Shown here: piece by piece, positions 30,283 through 42,235 of the stretch | Layout of the letters: every line of letters begins with the position of its first letter | How positions within the stretch are numbered: position 1 is the first letter of the stretch | Assembly (NCBI GenBank): GCA_036245525.1 | Contig: BTPG01000004.1 | Coordinates: forward strand, 165,685,945 to 165,749,944 | DNA: 64,000 nucleotides | Origin: Semisulcospira habei | Taxonomy: Eukaryota > Mollusca > Gastropoda > Semisulcospiridae | Direction: 5' to 3' | Notes under the pieces: model-generated | The model's database searches: none | What the model was told of the DNA's origin: nothing | Seen by the model: only the letters and a program-made list of their open reading frames with translations | Program-made: the position numbers and the translations under genes

Positions 30283-30545
30283 CCGCTTATAGGTTCGAAT
30301 CCCGTCCCGGCCCCGGTAGCTGGACTCACAATCCAGGGGAAAAACGGATTTGTTCAATAGCATGTCCATTTAAAGGTCCTGGTAAATCAAAGTGGCACAG
30401 TTGCAGTGCGCCTGAGTTGATCAGTGTTCAGGGCGTACTCCATAGGCAATAGATTTCCCTGTCCCCCATAACCCGCCCGTCAGGGCCGTCCATGATCACC
30501 CCGGCTTGGTGCTGTGGACGTTAAACCCGAACTAACCAACCAACC
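30283..30545 (+). mobile_element. tRNA-derived SINE, box A lost
   Basis: It starts within the tRNA head at GGTTCGAATCCCGTCCCGG. It continues with GTAGCTGGACTCACAATC and the family body, and ends with GGACGTTAAACCCGAAC and an AACC tail. A stretch of about 50 bp not found in the 24.6-kb copy is present at about 30338-30410. Confidence 0.85.
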
Positions 30546-30819
30546 GCTTATAGAAACTGAGTCGGTTGACCCAAATTTGAGTCCTTAATTTTAGTTCTAT
30601 TCACTTGGAATTTGGACAGCTAGCTCAAAATACACATTCAAATACAGCGTTGTCAGTACCTCTTCAACCTTTTGAATAATAATTAATTCATTTTTGCAAG
30701 TTTTGGATCCAGTATAATCATACTCCCATCAAACAGTCAGCCCTGGCAGAGGTTGTGTGGAAGAAAACAGTCAGCCCTGAATGAACTCGGATGAGTGACG
30801 TGAAAATCAAATGCGTACA

Positions 30820-31144
30820 CAGCGTCGTGAGACTAGCGATGCCATGACGTCAAGCTTATAGTGACGTCATTTTGCTGCTCGTGCTATTATTCTTCAGAAT
30901 TCCTGTCGCTACACGAACCCACATAGCGTACTAATGGCGGGAAGCGCCGTGTGTTTGTCTTTATTTGTTTCCGCTGACATGTGTGTTGATTGGAGATTGG
31001 CCGGCTTAGAGAGGAGGAAGATTGATCAGAAGGATAAGCTTTAAAAAAATATGAACAACTCTGAATGCTCCTAAAAAATAAAAAAAATGCACGTGAGGTT
31101 CAAACAATACGGTAGACTTTGGGATGAAATCCTTATCTTGTTTC
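30820..31144. repeat. Dispersed repeat unit, copy 1
   Basis: It contains GTGACGTCATTTTGCTGCTC, TACTAATGGCGGGAAGCGCC and AAAATATGAACAACTC, ending in ATGAAATCCTTATCTTG. Diverged copies lie at 32297-32740, and the final segment recurs at 50945-51051. Confidence 0.6.
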
Positions 31145-31385
31145 AATTTGTGATATACTCCTGCTGTTACCGGGGGATGTTGAGGGGGAGGGGGAGAGGT
31201 ATGTCTACCGTATTGAAAATACGGTAGACATTGAAATGGGGCTGGTCGGAGCGCATTCCGGAGCATGCACTTGACGTTTTTTGGCGTGCGGGGCAAAAAT
31301 TCTGGCAAAGAAGTAACAAGATAAAAATGACATCACGTCCAGCTACGCAAACCTAGCTAGAAAACGTCCTTTTGGCGCCAAAGCG

Positions 31386-31529
<144 letters not shown>

Positions 31530-32296
31530 ACGACTAAAGCCCGCGTTTGAGGACGGACACGCTTTAAAATTGTATGATATTGTCCCTCAAAGAATAATCT
31601 CAAGGCGGTTTTTTTTTCTCCATCTTTTAATTAAGATGCTAATTGGTGAGAAAATGGCCGTTTCACAAAAAACGGTTGATCCACACTGGAATCCGTATTT
31701 ATTATTTTGGCTAGATATTTTGCATATAGCTAGATAAAAGGGAGATATTGAATGAGTTCTGTAAAACAGCATTGAACTTCTAGAACTTTATGAGTGATTA
31801 TTAAATATTTAAAAAAAAAATTACGTTTTTGGGGATTAATTTCACAAAATATTTGGGATTAATCTTAAAACAATTGAATCATTTTTACGAAACTAAATCT
31901 TCTCATTAATAATCGCATGATTTTTCATATACGGTATTACAGTTTGTCTCGGCTGTCGGGCTCAATTAGATCAATTGTGACCTGTATACCCTAGGTGTGA
32001 AAATCAGACAATGTTCTGCACCACTCTTTCGGAGTCATTTTGTAAAACAGCTAATATAACTTTAATTTTTCTTTTAAGAAAAAAAAACTATCTTCTCATT
32101 AATACCCGCATGATTTTTCATAAACAGTGTTTGCATAAGCCTGCTATATGTCCCGGCCCTGGGGTAGGATTATGTCAAATTGTGACCTGTAAGCTCTAGG
32201 CATGAAAATCAGCAAGAAAATTGCAAAGTCTGATCTTCTAATACGTCATGTGTTAGTACTGCGATGAGTGACGTATAACATCGAGCCGTCATTATG

Positions 32297-32740
32297 AACA
32301 CGGCGTCGTGGGACTAATGTTGCCATGACCTGATGCGTGAAGTGACGTCATTTCGCTGCTCGTGCTATTATTCTTCTTCAGAATAGTTATGCTACTCCAA
32401 ATCACAGAGTTTACGAATGGCGGGAATCACCGTGTGTCCGTCTTTCAATATTTCTGTGTGCCAGTGTATGTGTGTGGATCAGAGGGTGGGTTAGAGTAGA
32501 AGGAGATGGATTCCTGTCGCTACACGAGCCCACAGAGCGTACTAATGGCGAAAAGCGCCGTATGTCCGTCTTTATTTGTGTGCGCCGAGGTGTGTGTTGA
32601 TCAGAGGTTGGCTTAGAGAGTAGGGAAATGGATCAGCATTATAAGCCTAAAAATATGAACAACTGACTCTTAATGATCCTGAAAGATAAACGCATGTGAG
32701 CTCCAAACAACTTTGGGATGAAATACTCATCTTGTTTATT
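32297..32740. repeat. Dispersed repeat unit, copy 2, with internal duplication
   Basis: It repeats GTGACGTCATTTCGCTGCTC, ATGGCGGGAATCACCGTG and again ATGGCGAAAAGCGCCGTA. It ends with AATATGAACAACTGAC and GGGATGAAATACTCATCTTG. Confidence 0.6.
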
Positions 32741-32753
32741 CTTAGAAATATGT

Positions 32754-32960
32754 CTAGTACCATATGCATTGCTTTCAGTCACGTTTTTAGCGCACCCCCT
32801 CTTTCTTATCTTTTTTTTTTTTTTTTTTGCTTTGCTTTGACCAAGTAGATCTATGATCACTTGTCGATCATGCACACTTCTAGTCTCCCCTGACAGTACT
32901 TTTACCTACTTTACTTTATAATCTTCGTAAAATATTAGCACTGGCCGGGCAGTCTCCCCT
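32754..32960 (+). repeat. Diverged relative of the 0.53-kb tandem insertion unit
   Basis: It carries CATATGCATTGCTTTCAGTC, CCCCTCTTTCTTATC with a T run, and AAGTAGATCTATGATCA, in the same order as in 14320-14440. Confidence 0.7.
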
Positions 32961-33169
32961 TTTCTTTTCATGTCTAGTACCACTTTCGGTGTCGGTAGCG
33001 GTTTCCTACAGGAATCATCGCGACAAAAACAGCTAACGACAGCCAAAGCCGGTAATGAGGCTTAGTTCGCGCGCAGGCAGTACGGGAACAGAAACAAACA
33101 AAGAGATACAAGTGGCAGTGTCGAGGTTTATGAGGATCTGTGCCGATTACTGACTTGGTTTATATTCGA

Positions 33170-33350
33170 TTATCCTCCCACCGTGAGATGGCCTTGGCGA
33201 CCTGCTCGGCGTTAAAGACAACTAACTCACTTGTACACAAACCAAGAGGAATCACTCAGCGCCGGACAGACAACAGTTAGATCCCCTGCCCCCTCCTATC
33301 AGGCACCCAATCGCCAGCCCACAGAGAAATACGCAGGTATAGAATAAGAC
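33170..33350. repeat. SINE-like 3' end followed by a dispersed repeat fragment
   Basis: GACCTGCTCGGCGTTAAAGAC with AACTAACT resembles a SINE tail. The following part (ATCACTCAGCGC to AATACGCAGGTATAG) recurs inverted at 35335-35470. Confidence 0.5.
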
Positions 33351-33444
33351 GATCATTTGCATCTTCAAAAAAGATGCATCAGGTCTCTTATATATCTTGT
33401 TACAGTAACTTACTACCTGAACGGACTACTTATATGTGTGTGTG

Positions 33445-33556
<112 letters not shown>

Positions 33557-33892
33557 TTATTCACTATTATTGATATGTGTGCGCATTATTTGCATTGCTT
33601 TTTTCCAGTTTATTTCTTCATGTTTCGATTTATTGTGTTATTGTGTTTCTTACTCGTTGCTGTTAATATTTCTTTTCTAACAGGACAGTTTGTAAGAGAG
33701 GCGTTTCGCCTAAAACTTTATCCTGTCAATAAAACGTTTCATCATCATCATCATGTCTTTCTCCGGAACTTAGGAAGTAGGCAGGGGAAACATACATACA
33801 CAAACACGACTGAAGGTGCACTAACTAACTCACTGCTCTTTCCTCGCTAAAATTCTTCTCTGCCGAGAAAAAAAAAACGCGATTTAAATGCA

Positions 33893-33955
33893 AGAGGCAT
33901 AGATCCTCATGAGCCCCCGCGACTGCGGGGTTTCATGAGGATCTATGCCTCTTGC
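33893..33955. repeat. P6 hairpin
   Basis: AGAGGCATAGATCCTCATGAG, a GC-rich loop, then CATGAGGATCTATGCCTCT. Confidence 0.8.
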
Positions 33956-34316
33956 TGACACTACTTTGTGTCTGTGCGTTTTTTCGGACAATTTAGGGCT
34001 TTGGTCGTTCAGTGCGGAAGGCACACTAGATTACAGCCGGTACCAAATGTACGCGCGCTGGCAGGCAAGGGGTTAAACCCTGCACTGCCCGTGACTACGA
34101 ACTTCCGGTCAGACATAACATTACATTGACCGACATTACGCGTGAGGAACACAGAGGTAAATGTGACCGAAAATAGGCATAAAGGACATGGGATTGCCAA
34201 GGGACATAAACCCTCACGGGCAGGGCTCATGAAGTCAGTCAAGTTAGGTCTCTCGCAGCTGGTGCGAGCAACTGAGTTCAGTTACCATGCGGTACTCGTT
34301 ACCCCGCGGTAGTTAA

Positions 34317-34388
34317 CTCATTCATGACGTGCCGCCTCCGGATACGCGGCTTAAGCCGCGTATCCAGAGGCGGCACGTCTCGAATGAG
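34317..34388. mobile_element. P3 palindrome, 72 bp, TTAA on both sides
   Basis: TTAA at 34313-34316 and 34389-34392. The left arm CTCATTCATGACGTGCCGCC and its complement form an almost perfect palindrome centred on another TTAA. A second copy lies at 35902-35974. Confidence 0.8.
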
Positions 34389-34622
34389 TTAAGGTGTTAA
34401 TACTGCTGACATGGTGTCGGGAGTAATTGTATTTATGGTTGCTGTTGTGTTCCAGTTGTGTTTTGCTATTGCTTCCTGAAAAGAGGGCGAGCCGAGGTGC
34501 CATATGTGGAGTATGCCTCTCCCAGCGTCAGAGAAAGTTGTGAAAGAGGCGAGGCGGAAGTTCTGGGGGACTGATCGTATGGCGGGCAGTCAGGGACACG
34601 CGCCGGCGTCAACAGAAAGAAC

Positions 34623-34814
34623 GTTCGTCATGATTAATGATGATGATGAGTGATTATGACATTTATGATGACGATAATGATGACGATTATGATAATTATG
34701 ATGACGATAATGATGATTGTGACGATAATGATGATGATGGCGAACATAGTCATCCTCATCATAGACTCAGTGTTCAAAGCTCTTAAGTATGTTTGGTATT
34801 GATAGTATTCAGAA

Positions 34815-34845
<31 letters not shown>
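34623..34845. repeat. GAT/GAC-rich imperfect repeat and (AAT)n tract
   Basis: Imperfect GATGAY triplets at 34628-34760, and about nine AAT triplets at 34817-34845. Confidence 0.85.
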
Positions 34846-34889
34846 TAAAAAAAAAATTAAAATGCCATAACAAAGCCCCTTTTTGGGGC

Positions 34890-34990
34890 CCCCCCCCTCC
34901 CCCTCCCCCGAGGGTCCCAAAGAAAAGGTTGCACCCTCCTCCGCCCCCCCCCCTTCCTCTCCCCCTTCCGCCCCCCCCCCCTCCCCCGAG
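34890..34990. repeat. C-rich low-complexity tract
   Basis: Several C runs of 6-11 bases separated by short CT-rich spacers. Confidence 0.9.
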
Positions 34991-35019
34991 GTAACTGATC
35001 TGCCCCTGGTATTAGTACT

Positions 35020-35211
35020 ACAGCAGGAGATGGGTCGACCATGATAATTCAAGGGTAGTGCCAGATTAGCTTGGCGCCTATCGGCGCCAAGCTAATCTGG
35101 AACTGCCCTGGAGTTGTCCGATGGTCGACCCATCTCCTGCAACTAGTGCATAGTCATTAGATGACGCCTCCGAAATTTGGGAAATACGGCCGTCGCCGGG
35201 CTGAATGAGTT
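35020..35211. mobile_element. P1 palindromic MITE
   Basis: The arms CAGGAGATGGGTCGACCAT and ATGGTCGACCCATCTCCTG flank GATTAGCTTGGCGCC and GGCGCCAAGCTAATC. The right end is GGGCTGAATGAGTTGA. The TTAA sites have decayed. Confidence 0.75.
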
Positions 35212-35901
35212 GAGCATAAAGGAGTTAGTCTTTGCCAGTGGATCATGCTGCCTCCAGGGGCCAGTTAGGGGGTTGATGTCAGCAGAAAGAGTCTCGGGCT
35301 TTAGCATCAACTCCCTTTTAAGCCCGGAGGTATCTATGCAGATGATCGTCTTTTTCTATACCTGCGTATCTCTCTGTGGGCTGGCGATTGGGTGCGTGAT
35401 AGGCGGGGGCAAGGGATCTAACTGTTTGTCTGTCCAGCGCTGAGTGATTCCCCTTGGTGTGTGTACAATGTATGCTAACTATAAGCACGAAGTAAACTAT
35501 TGACTACACACCGGCTTTTGTAACGCAGCTCACAGCGTTTCTTCCATTTACCTGCCCGGCTTTATTAGCGGGAATCTTCGCTGAGAACTTGCTCACGTTT
35601 GGACGTTTCCGGTGAAGGCGTTGTCTAACTGACCTGTGACATTTCGCGTTATTCTGTGTATGAAATATGTACCGTAGTATATAACGCGCGTATAATATGT
35701 TATAGCTTTCTTATGTTTCTTGTGTTTCAGTGTGTACTTACCTAGCTTTTTGTGTCGGCGTAGACAATGGTTACTCAGTTTACCTACGTACTGTTTACGT
35801 AAAGTGCCTGCGTTTCGAATTTCTGTCGATGAAATCAGTTATTTAACCTGTCACATTTTTTTAGTTATTCTTTTGTACGAGTTTGGTATCAAACGGATCA
35901 A

Positions 35902-35974
35902 CTCATTCGAGACGTGCCGCCTCCGGATACGCGGCTTTAGGCCGCGTATCCGGAGGCGGCACGTCTCGAATGAG
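35902..35974. mobile_element. P3 palindrome, 73 bp
   Basis: The left flank TCAA and right flank TTAA (35975-35978) frame CTCATTCGAGACGTGCCGCC and its exact complement. It is nearly identical to the 34317 copy. Confidence 0.8.
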
Positions 35975-36248
35975 TTAAAATACACCGGTATACGGACGTT
36001 TTTCTTGTGTAATCCCCTAAATTTGTTTTTTATGTTCATGTATGTATCTTGCATTTTGACTGAATGAACAATTCTTTCTGAGAAACGTGACTGACCAAAG
36101 CCGTCAATGTGGACTGAGGAAGAACGTTCTGGTTAGAGAGTGTATTTGTTTGCATACATGTCTATTTTTAACAGAGTTAAATACAAACACAAAAAAAGAA
36201 AAGAAAAAAAAAGAAAAAAAAAAAAAGAAACACGCCTAAAAAGGACAG

Positions 36249-36312
36249 TTACAACACAACTGATTAATATTTCGTGTTAAAACTAGAAATATTAATCAAC
36301 TGTGTTGTAACT
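36249..36312. repeat. Hairpin
   Basis: GTTACAACACAACTGATTAA pairs with TTAATCAACTGTGTTGTAAC. The loop is about 14 bases. Confidence 0.8.
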
Positions 36313-36342
36313 CTCTCATTTATAAGCGTTTTTCAGTTATTC

Positions 36343-36372
36343 TTCTTTTTTTTTTGCGGGGGGGGGTGTTTG

Positions 36373-36408
<36 letters not shown>

Positions 36409-36423
36409 GGGGGGGGGGGGGGT
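36343..36423. repeat. Poly-T and poly-G tracts
   Basis: Alternating long T and G homopolymers, a likely spot for assembly length error. Confidence 0.9.
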
Positions 36424-36596
36424 GTTCTCAGCAATTGACACGCTTTGCACTCACCAGTTTGGCGTGGATGATGATGAGGGTAGCGGGATTGCTTCAGAAT
36501 CATGTACTCAGCACAGTCTCTGTACAAAGTGTGTGGCCGGACAGTCAATAAACTGCTTCATTCAACTCCACCACGTCTTGGCTTTGTCTTGTCAAC

Positions 36597-36715
36597 ACCC
36601 AGTGCGCGAAAAGGCCATCGGGCTGACATCGGCCGCAGTTGGCCCGCGCACGACCGTGCGCGGGCCAACTGTGACTATCATCAGTGTCGGCCCGATGGCC
36701 TTTGCGCACTGGGCA
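36597..36715. repeat. GC-rich long hairpin
   Basis: CCCAGTGCGCGAAAAGGCCATCGGG pairs with CCCGATGGCCTTTGCGCACTGGG. The inner stem is AGTTGGCCCGCGCACG and its complement. Confidence 0.8.
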
Positions 36716-36878
36716 GTATGCAGGAGGCAGAGCCGGGACTAGCCTTGCCATGTCAGTGGCGGCACTGAAAAGCCTACGTCGATTTTTTTATGACAAAATG
36801 TAGCTTTTCACAAGACTGAATGGATTACGTCGGCTTTTTCTTTCACAGTGCATTGTCCTTCAAACACCCTTATACTGG

Positions 36879-37230
36879 GGCGGCCCGGCCGTAGGGTGCA
36901 GTGGTAACTGAAAGCGTCTGCCACCGGCAGTGCTAAAGGCGGGATTCCACTGACTAAATTCCCGGTTCCGTGGTCTCAGACTTCAGTATTAGGCCGCCTC
37001 CTGTCCGGAGTAGTAAGTGTCGCTGATAGTTCGGCCGGCGGACCGTCGGGGGTTTCGGCCGCTTTCTCCGAAACCACTTCGCGGCTCGCTGGCGGATTCA
37101 CTTGGCACCATATCCCAGTATAAGCAAAGGACCCTCTGGCCGGTGTGGACCCGAGGGTCATTTGCTTACGGCCACGGTACACAGTCGCGTTTCCGTACTG
37201 TCCAGTCTCTTAGCCATAGTCAGTCGGTCC
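36879..37230 (+). mobile_element. Probable tRNA-derived SINE, diverged
   Basis: The head GGTGCAGTGGTAACTG (box A-like) and GGCGGGATTCCAC (box B-like) are followed by a GC-rich body of about 250 bp. It is similar in type to the 2165-2381 SINE but belongs to a different family. Confidence 0.5.
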
Positions 37231-37956
37231 CAGGCATCCCCTAATATTTCAATCCCCTAAAAAACTCCACTACCGCCCACCAGCTGCACATTTGCCATGC
37301 ACAAAATAACAATAAAAACAGCACAGACCACTGACCTATATTTACTGACCTATATTTACTTGTAATGTAGTATCTGACAGTCTCATTTCTTGGCTATGAA
37401 CATGATTCCTTACCAACCCCACACCCAAGCACAGCTGACATCAGCGTGCCCCTCAAATCACTACGTCAACGGCAACTCAACATAGGTCCACAATTCTCTA
37501 CTGAATAAGCTCAGGAGTGATGGTATGAATCAAAGCACCAAACATGTCTCCTCTCGTCTAACCAGAAATTTCCAGCAAATTTCAACATTCAGCCCTACTA
37601 CAAAATTTCAAACAAGGTAAAAATTATTTTTAAAAACGCCGGTCCTTGCACTGCCTGAACTGGCCAAATTTGACTATGTAATGTGACCTGAAACAGTACG
37701 TGAGGTAAGGACGGCGTCAAGGGACCTAACTGTTTGTTTCACCAGTGCTGTGTGTGACTTCCCGTAGTACGTGCGCTATTCTAAAGGAAGGTGCTTGTAC
37801 GTCATAAATGTGAGTGTACCATTTCAGTCCGTGTAGAGCGCATCGACAAACCCAAATACAGGGGCTGAGAGGGCGAACATTTGAGAAAGAGAAAATAGAA
37901 GCGCAACTCCAATACGGCTACGTGGATGATTGAAATGAATTCTTTCTTCGTATTAA

Positions 37957-38182
37957 CCCATTCAGCCCTGACGCACTACAGCACGAGATGGGTCGACCAT
38001 GATAATTCAAGGGCAGTGCCAGATTAGCTTGGCGCCTGTCGGCGCCAAGCTAATCTGCCTGTCGGCGCCAAGCTAATCTGGCACTGCCCTTGAATTATCA
38101 TGGTCGAACCATCTCCTACGCCTGCATAGTCGTTTGATGACGCCTCCAAAATTTGGGAAATACGTGCGTCGGGCTGAATGGG
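37957..38182. mobile_element. P1 palindromic MITE with perfect TTAA duplication
   Basis: TTAA at 37953-37956 and 38183-38186. The ends are CCCATTCAGCCCTGACGC and GCGTCGGGCTGAATGGG. TGTCGGCGCCAAGCTAATC is duplicated at the hairpin tip. The (AT)n tract at 38188 starts immediately after. Confidence 0.9.
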
Positions 38183-38187
38183 TTAAT

Positions 38188-38318
<131 letters not shown>

Positions 38319-38329
38319 GTCTCATCATA

Positions 38330-38915
38330 TAGGTGTAGGGGGCTCTGGATAGAGGTAGTACCATTGCTGTTCGGCAGCTGCGTCCTACTGATAGGACGGA
38401 CGGGCATCACTGGTCCTCATCCATCTCCTTAATCTCTCACGTGCTGGCTCCAAGCGCCACACCCCGGCAAACCACCTCAGTTGGTGGGCTAAACCACGTG
38501 AGGGGGTGGTGTTCACACTGCACCACTAGGCGGAGGCCAACGGCTAAAGGACGGACAGAGGAGATCAGGCTTGATCCAACGGCCAAATGTGGGGGAGTAA
38601 ACCCTTCAAATCAGGAGTGGAGCCCCGAAGGCGGACAGATGCCTGTATTCACGCAATGTTCTGGCAGCTCCTGCAGCCAAACTGGTGCCAAACGTACTGC
38701 TTTGCATTCCTTTGGACTACATCAGCGAGGCCGAGAGGGGGATCTTGACGACTGGGCATCCCAGGATCTCCATACACTTCGCCCAGGCTTGCGCCCTGGA
38801 GAGGTTGACGGACTGACCCAGCAAGCGCATATACTCCATTGTCTTCCGAGACAGAAGGATACCAACCAATGTCTCATCAATGCACGTACAACCAAAGATC
38901 AGTGGCGTAGGAACC
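38330..38915. other. Unassigned GC-richer stretch, possibly a retroelement UTR
   Basis: An open frame from 38441 runs about 150 codons before entering G- and C-rich tracts. It has no recognisable motif. The composition resembles the 5' UTR of the LINE at 61.5 kb, but no direct match was established. Confidence 0.25.
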
Positions 38916-39065
38916 GGGGGTGGGGGGGGGGGGGAGGGTTGGCCCTGCCCACCCCCACCCCCACCCCACCCCGTAAAATAGTGGCACGGTGTGTGTGTGT
39001 GGGGACTGAGGGGGGGGGGGGTGCAGAGTATCCCTGCCGCCACCACCACCACCCCCACCCCCCAC
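38916..39065. repeat. G- and C-rich low-complexity tract
   Basis: GGGGGG and CCCCACC runs. Confidence 0.85.
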
Positions 39066-39264
39066 CCCCATCTTAATTTTTGGGGAGAAAAAAAATGTGT
39101 TGGCAAATTAATTTTAGACAAAAAAAAAAACTTAGACAATAGTGCATAGATACACAGACACAACAATTGGATTACAGAAAGTCTATTTTTGTGACTTGAG
39201 TCGGCAGTTCGTCTGCTAGCGATAAATACTACGAGGACCGCTGTAAATTGATGTTTGATTTTTG

Positions 39265-40092
39265 GCTCACGTGCGAAGGAAAAGTGAGTCTATGTTTTGG
39301 GCCAGTGGTCGTCCGTCCGTCGTTCGTCCGCCGTCGTCCGTGGTAAACTTTAACGTTGGCATTTTCTCGGAGACTTTTTAAGCCACATTCTTCAAACTTG
39401 GCCCAAGGATACTTTGTGGTAAGACCTTTCTAAACATACCAATTTGAGTGACCTCTCACAAAAGTCAAGGTCACAGGGGATCAGAAAATAGGTCCAAAAT
39501 AGCTATATTTTGACATAGTTTATTTTTTCTCAAATACTATTCACAACTTCAAATTGAAACTTGGTACAAAAAGATACCTGATGGTAAGACCTTTCTATAT
39601 GTACTAATTTGGTTGATCCCTCCTAAAGGTCAAGCGTCATAGGAGCTCAGGAAGTAGTTGAAAAATCGCCATATTTTGACAAAAGATGTTTTTTCTCAAA
39701 TACTATTCACAACTTCAAACCCTAACTTGGTACAGAGATACCTGCTGGTAAAACCTATCTATGCATACTAATTTGGATGACCCCTTGAAACGGTCAAGGG
39801 TCACAAAAGGCTGGTATTTTTGATAAAATTGTGGGAATTCCCAAATTTTTGCAAATTTTTCAACCAAATTTGGTACAAAGATAGCTGATGACAAGACCTT
39901 CCTGTGCATACTAATTTAGTCGACTCATCACATCAATGGTCACGGGGGGTTGACAGATGTGTGAAAAAATGCTTACATTTTCAGAAAACATGGATTTTGC
40001 TGCTGCAGAAGCTAACCCTTGTCACAAAGGTCACACATATGTAAATCGTTTATACACGTGAGCCATATTGGCTTTGCCTTTCTTGTTCGAAG
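39265..40092 (-). repeat. Dispersed element with 165-bp internal repeats, inverted copy
   Basis: It begins with GGCTCACGTGCGAAGG and GGGCCAGTGGTCGTCCGTCC. Four diverged units follow, with AAGGTCAAGGGTCAC-like motifs (about 39465, 39630, 39790 and 39930). It ends with GCCATATTGGCTTTGCCTTTCTTG. It matches 7660-8455 plus 10535-10815 on the other strand. Confidence 0.75.
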
Positions 40093-40119
40093 TCGGTCTG
40101 ATTTCTTTCCCAGACCCCC

Positions 40120-40440
40120 CACCCCCACGAAAAACCCCTGTTGTTTCATTTTTTGAAGGCAGAAAAGCAACATCATAAATCAGTGTCAGGCACTCTGGGA
40201 CTGACACCCCCCCCCCCCTATCCCCCCCCCCCCCATCCCCCCCCCCACACACACACTCCCCAAAAAAACAAAAAAAAAACCCCACAAAACAACAACCCCG
40301 TTATTTGATTTTTGGGAGCAAGGAAAGCAGCATCATGATATCAATGTCAGGCACTCTAAGACACAACCCCCCCCCCACCACCACCACCACCCCCGGCCTC
40401 CTCCAATGCCATTTTTTTCCCCCCTGCACCACTGCGGATT
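40120..40440. repeat. C-rich low-complexity region
   Basis: Multiple C runs. Two near-direct repeats contain CAGTGTCAGGCACTCTGGGA and CAATGTCAGGCACTCTAAGA. Confidence 0.8.
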
Positions 40441-40584
40441 GCTATTCAGTGGTGGGACGATGTGTGAGGAATTCAGAATAAACTGAGGCGCCGCTGTGAC
40501 AGGAGACAGACGGCGGTTGTTAATGGCAGTTCACAGCCATAGATACATAGACAACTATGACAGGAGACAGACGGCGTTTGTTAA

Positions 40585-40808
40585 CCCTTCCAGTGTGTGA
40601 AATAAATTTGACTAAATTTGATAGTTCAAGGGTAGTGCCAGAATAGCTTGGCGCCTCCAGTGACTGAGGCGTCAAGCTATTCTGGCACTGCCCTTGAACT
40701 AACGCCGTTGGTCTGTATCCTCATCTCAGTGTAGCCGGTAAGTACTATAATGTAGCTTGCATACGGCAGTGTAAAAATTTGAAGCTTTTCGCCTCAGTAG
40801 GATATGGG
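40585..40808. mobile_element. P2 palindromic MITE with perfect TTAA duplication
   Basis: TTAA at 40581-40584 and 40809-40812. It contains CCAGTGTGTGAAATAAAT, the hairpin AGAATAGCTTGGCGCC, and the closing CCTCAGTAGGATATGGG. Confidence 0.85.
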
Positions 40809-40851
40809 TTAATGGCAATACACAGCCACTGATACTGAGCCCCGCGGTTGC

Positions 40852-41263
40852 ACCCCCACCCGGGCCGTCTGCGAACCTGGGGGACTAGGTGGTGTTAACT
40901 ACTTTTTACTGAGTTCCGGCCTAGGGTCACCCTGGTCAGCCCCACAGGGTGGGGTTTCCCCTCTATTCTGGGGCATGTGTTTCTGTCTACCCTTGGTCCA
41001 TTCACCTGTATTTTCCTTTTTTAAACTCTCCACACTGTCTCAGTGCGCCGTTGTCTCAGGTCAGTCGGTGTAGCTCTTGATATTGGATGTGTGTTGCTAA
41101 ATGGTTTTATGTTTATTTAGCGTATTACTGACCGGCTGGCGACATACTATTCAATATTCTGTTTAGGGTGGGGTTTTTTTTTCCGCAAGCAGTGCAGGCA
41201 CGTCCTGAGAAATTCTTGTTGCTGTCGGGACGTTAAGCAATGTACAAACAACCAACCAACCGG
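40852..41263 (+). mobile_element. Retroposon (SINE or LINE 3' end) with an AACC tail, copy 1
   Basis: It is flanked by CCGCGGTTGC at 40842-40851 and 41264-41273 as a target duplication. The body includes GGTCACCCTGGTCAGCCCC and GGCATGTGTTTCTGTCTACC. It ends with GGGACGTTAAGCAATGTAC and a CAAC-repeat tail. Copy 2 is at 44969-45348. No internal promoter boxes were recognised, so the class is uncertain. Confidence 0.8.
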
Positions 41264-42077
41264 CCGCGGTTGCGGGGCGGGCTCATAAGAATTTTTGTTG
41301 TTGTTTTTGTGTTTTGTGCTGCGGCTCCAACCCGGCTACCGACCTCAGAGGTCTTCCTCTCAGTGACGCCGCTCATCCGGCCCACTGATCAACCCATACA
41401 GATGCCTACTGGGGGGCCTGACGAATCACTACTGAGTGGTGCTGACTAACGAATGCAAATCCGCTGCGCCACCCGGTGGCGCACCGTGCAGCCGCGGAGT
41501 TTGCACTAGTCAACGCACCGGCCACTAGTCAGCCGGTCCCTATGAAACATACAGATCTTCTCAGTGAGTTATGCCGGTTCATTTAGACATACACAAACAC
41601 GTACACACACACGGCCCACAGTCTACACACCAGGCACACATACAACACTGATAACGGCGGCAGTACCAACAGTTGGATCTCGTATATGTTCATTTGGGTA
41701 AAAAGACGGACCGGACTCTTTGATTATTTGTGGGTAAAAAGTCGGACCCAACAAACATGGAGTCGTTTGGCGAAAATTGACAGCACCATCGCTCAAAGTT
41801 TGAAATTTTCGGAATTGTGCAGTGGGTGCAAATGGTAGCTGAAAGTAAATAACACGTTAGAAGTGCCAGGCCTTTTAGGGTACCGTTTATTTTGATAACT
41901 GCGCGTGCATTTGTGGAAGATACAGGACCTGTAAAGACAAAAGGTTTTGTTTACTTTTTGTTTCTGATTTTATTTTTGCCAACACGCCTGATAATAATGA
42001 AGGACCGTCGAGTTTCTCTTGCGGAGAACTGACGATAAAATGCTCTCACGACAAGACTTGAGGCAGTCATTTTTCAG

Positions 42078-42235
42078 GACCACAGGCATCTGATCGCGAC
42101 TTGATGAATGAGGAATGCTACAACCTGGTCGAAACCTGACCGCTTGTTTGCTAGTGGTCACTTTCGTGGTCATTTCCGTATGTCTGCACTTGATGGCAGA
42201 GCTTGCTCAACTGGATGGTGCTCGAGTCAAACTGG
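42078..42235 (+). CDS. HS2ST1: HS2ST1 exon 1 (coding from 42115)
   Basis: The ATG at 42115 starts [17 protein letters not shown], and [16 protein letters not shown] follows. This is a short cytosolic tail and a single membrane span, as in a type II Golgi enzyme. The donor is GTAAGG at 42236. A possible acceptor, TCATTTTTCAG, ends at 42077, so an upstream 5' UTR exon is likely. Two out-of-frame ATGs (42104 and 42108) precede the start. Confidence 0.75.

Noticed and set aside
34070..34255. Another TTAA element with ACTGCCCGTGA and TCACGGGCAGGG repeats
   Set aside because: The inverted repeat is real, but the outer borders and target duplication could not be fixed, so it is not listed as an element.
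38441..39076. 211-codon open frame
   Set aside because: No motif, ends in G/C-rich low complexity, and composition like a retroelement UTR. No splice or start support.
42102..42235. Alternative start in another frame (MRNATTWSK)
   Set aside because: It gives no membrane span and does not join exon 2 in the HS2ST frame. The ATG at 42115 does both.
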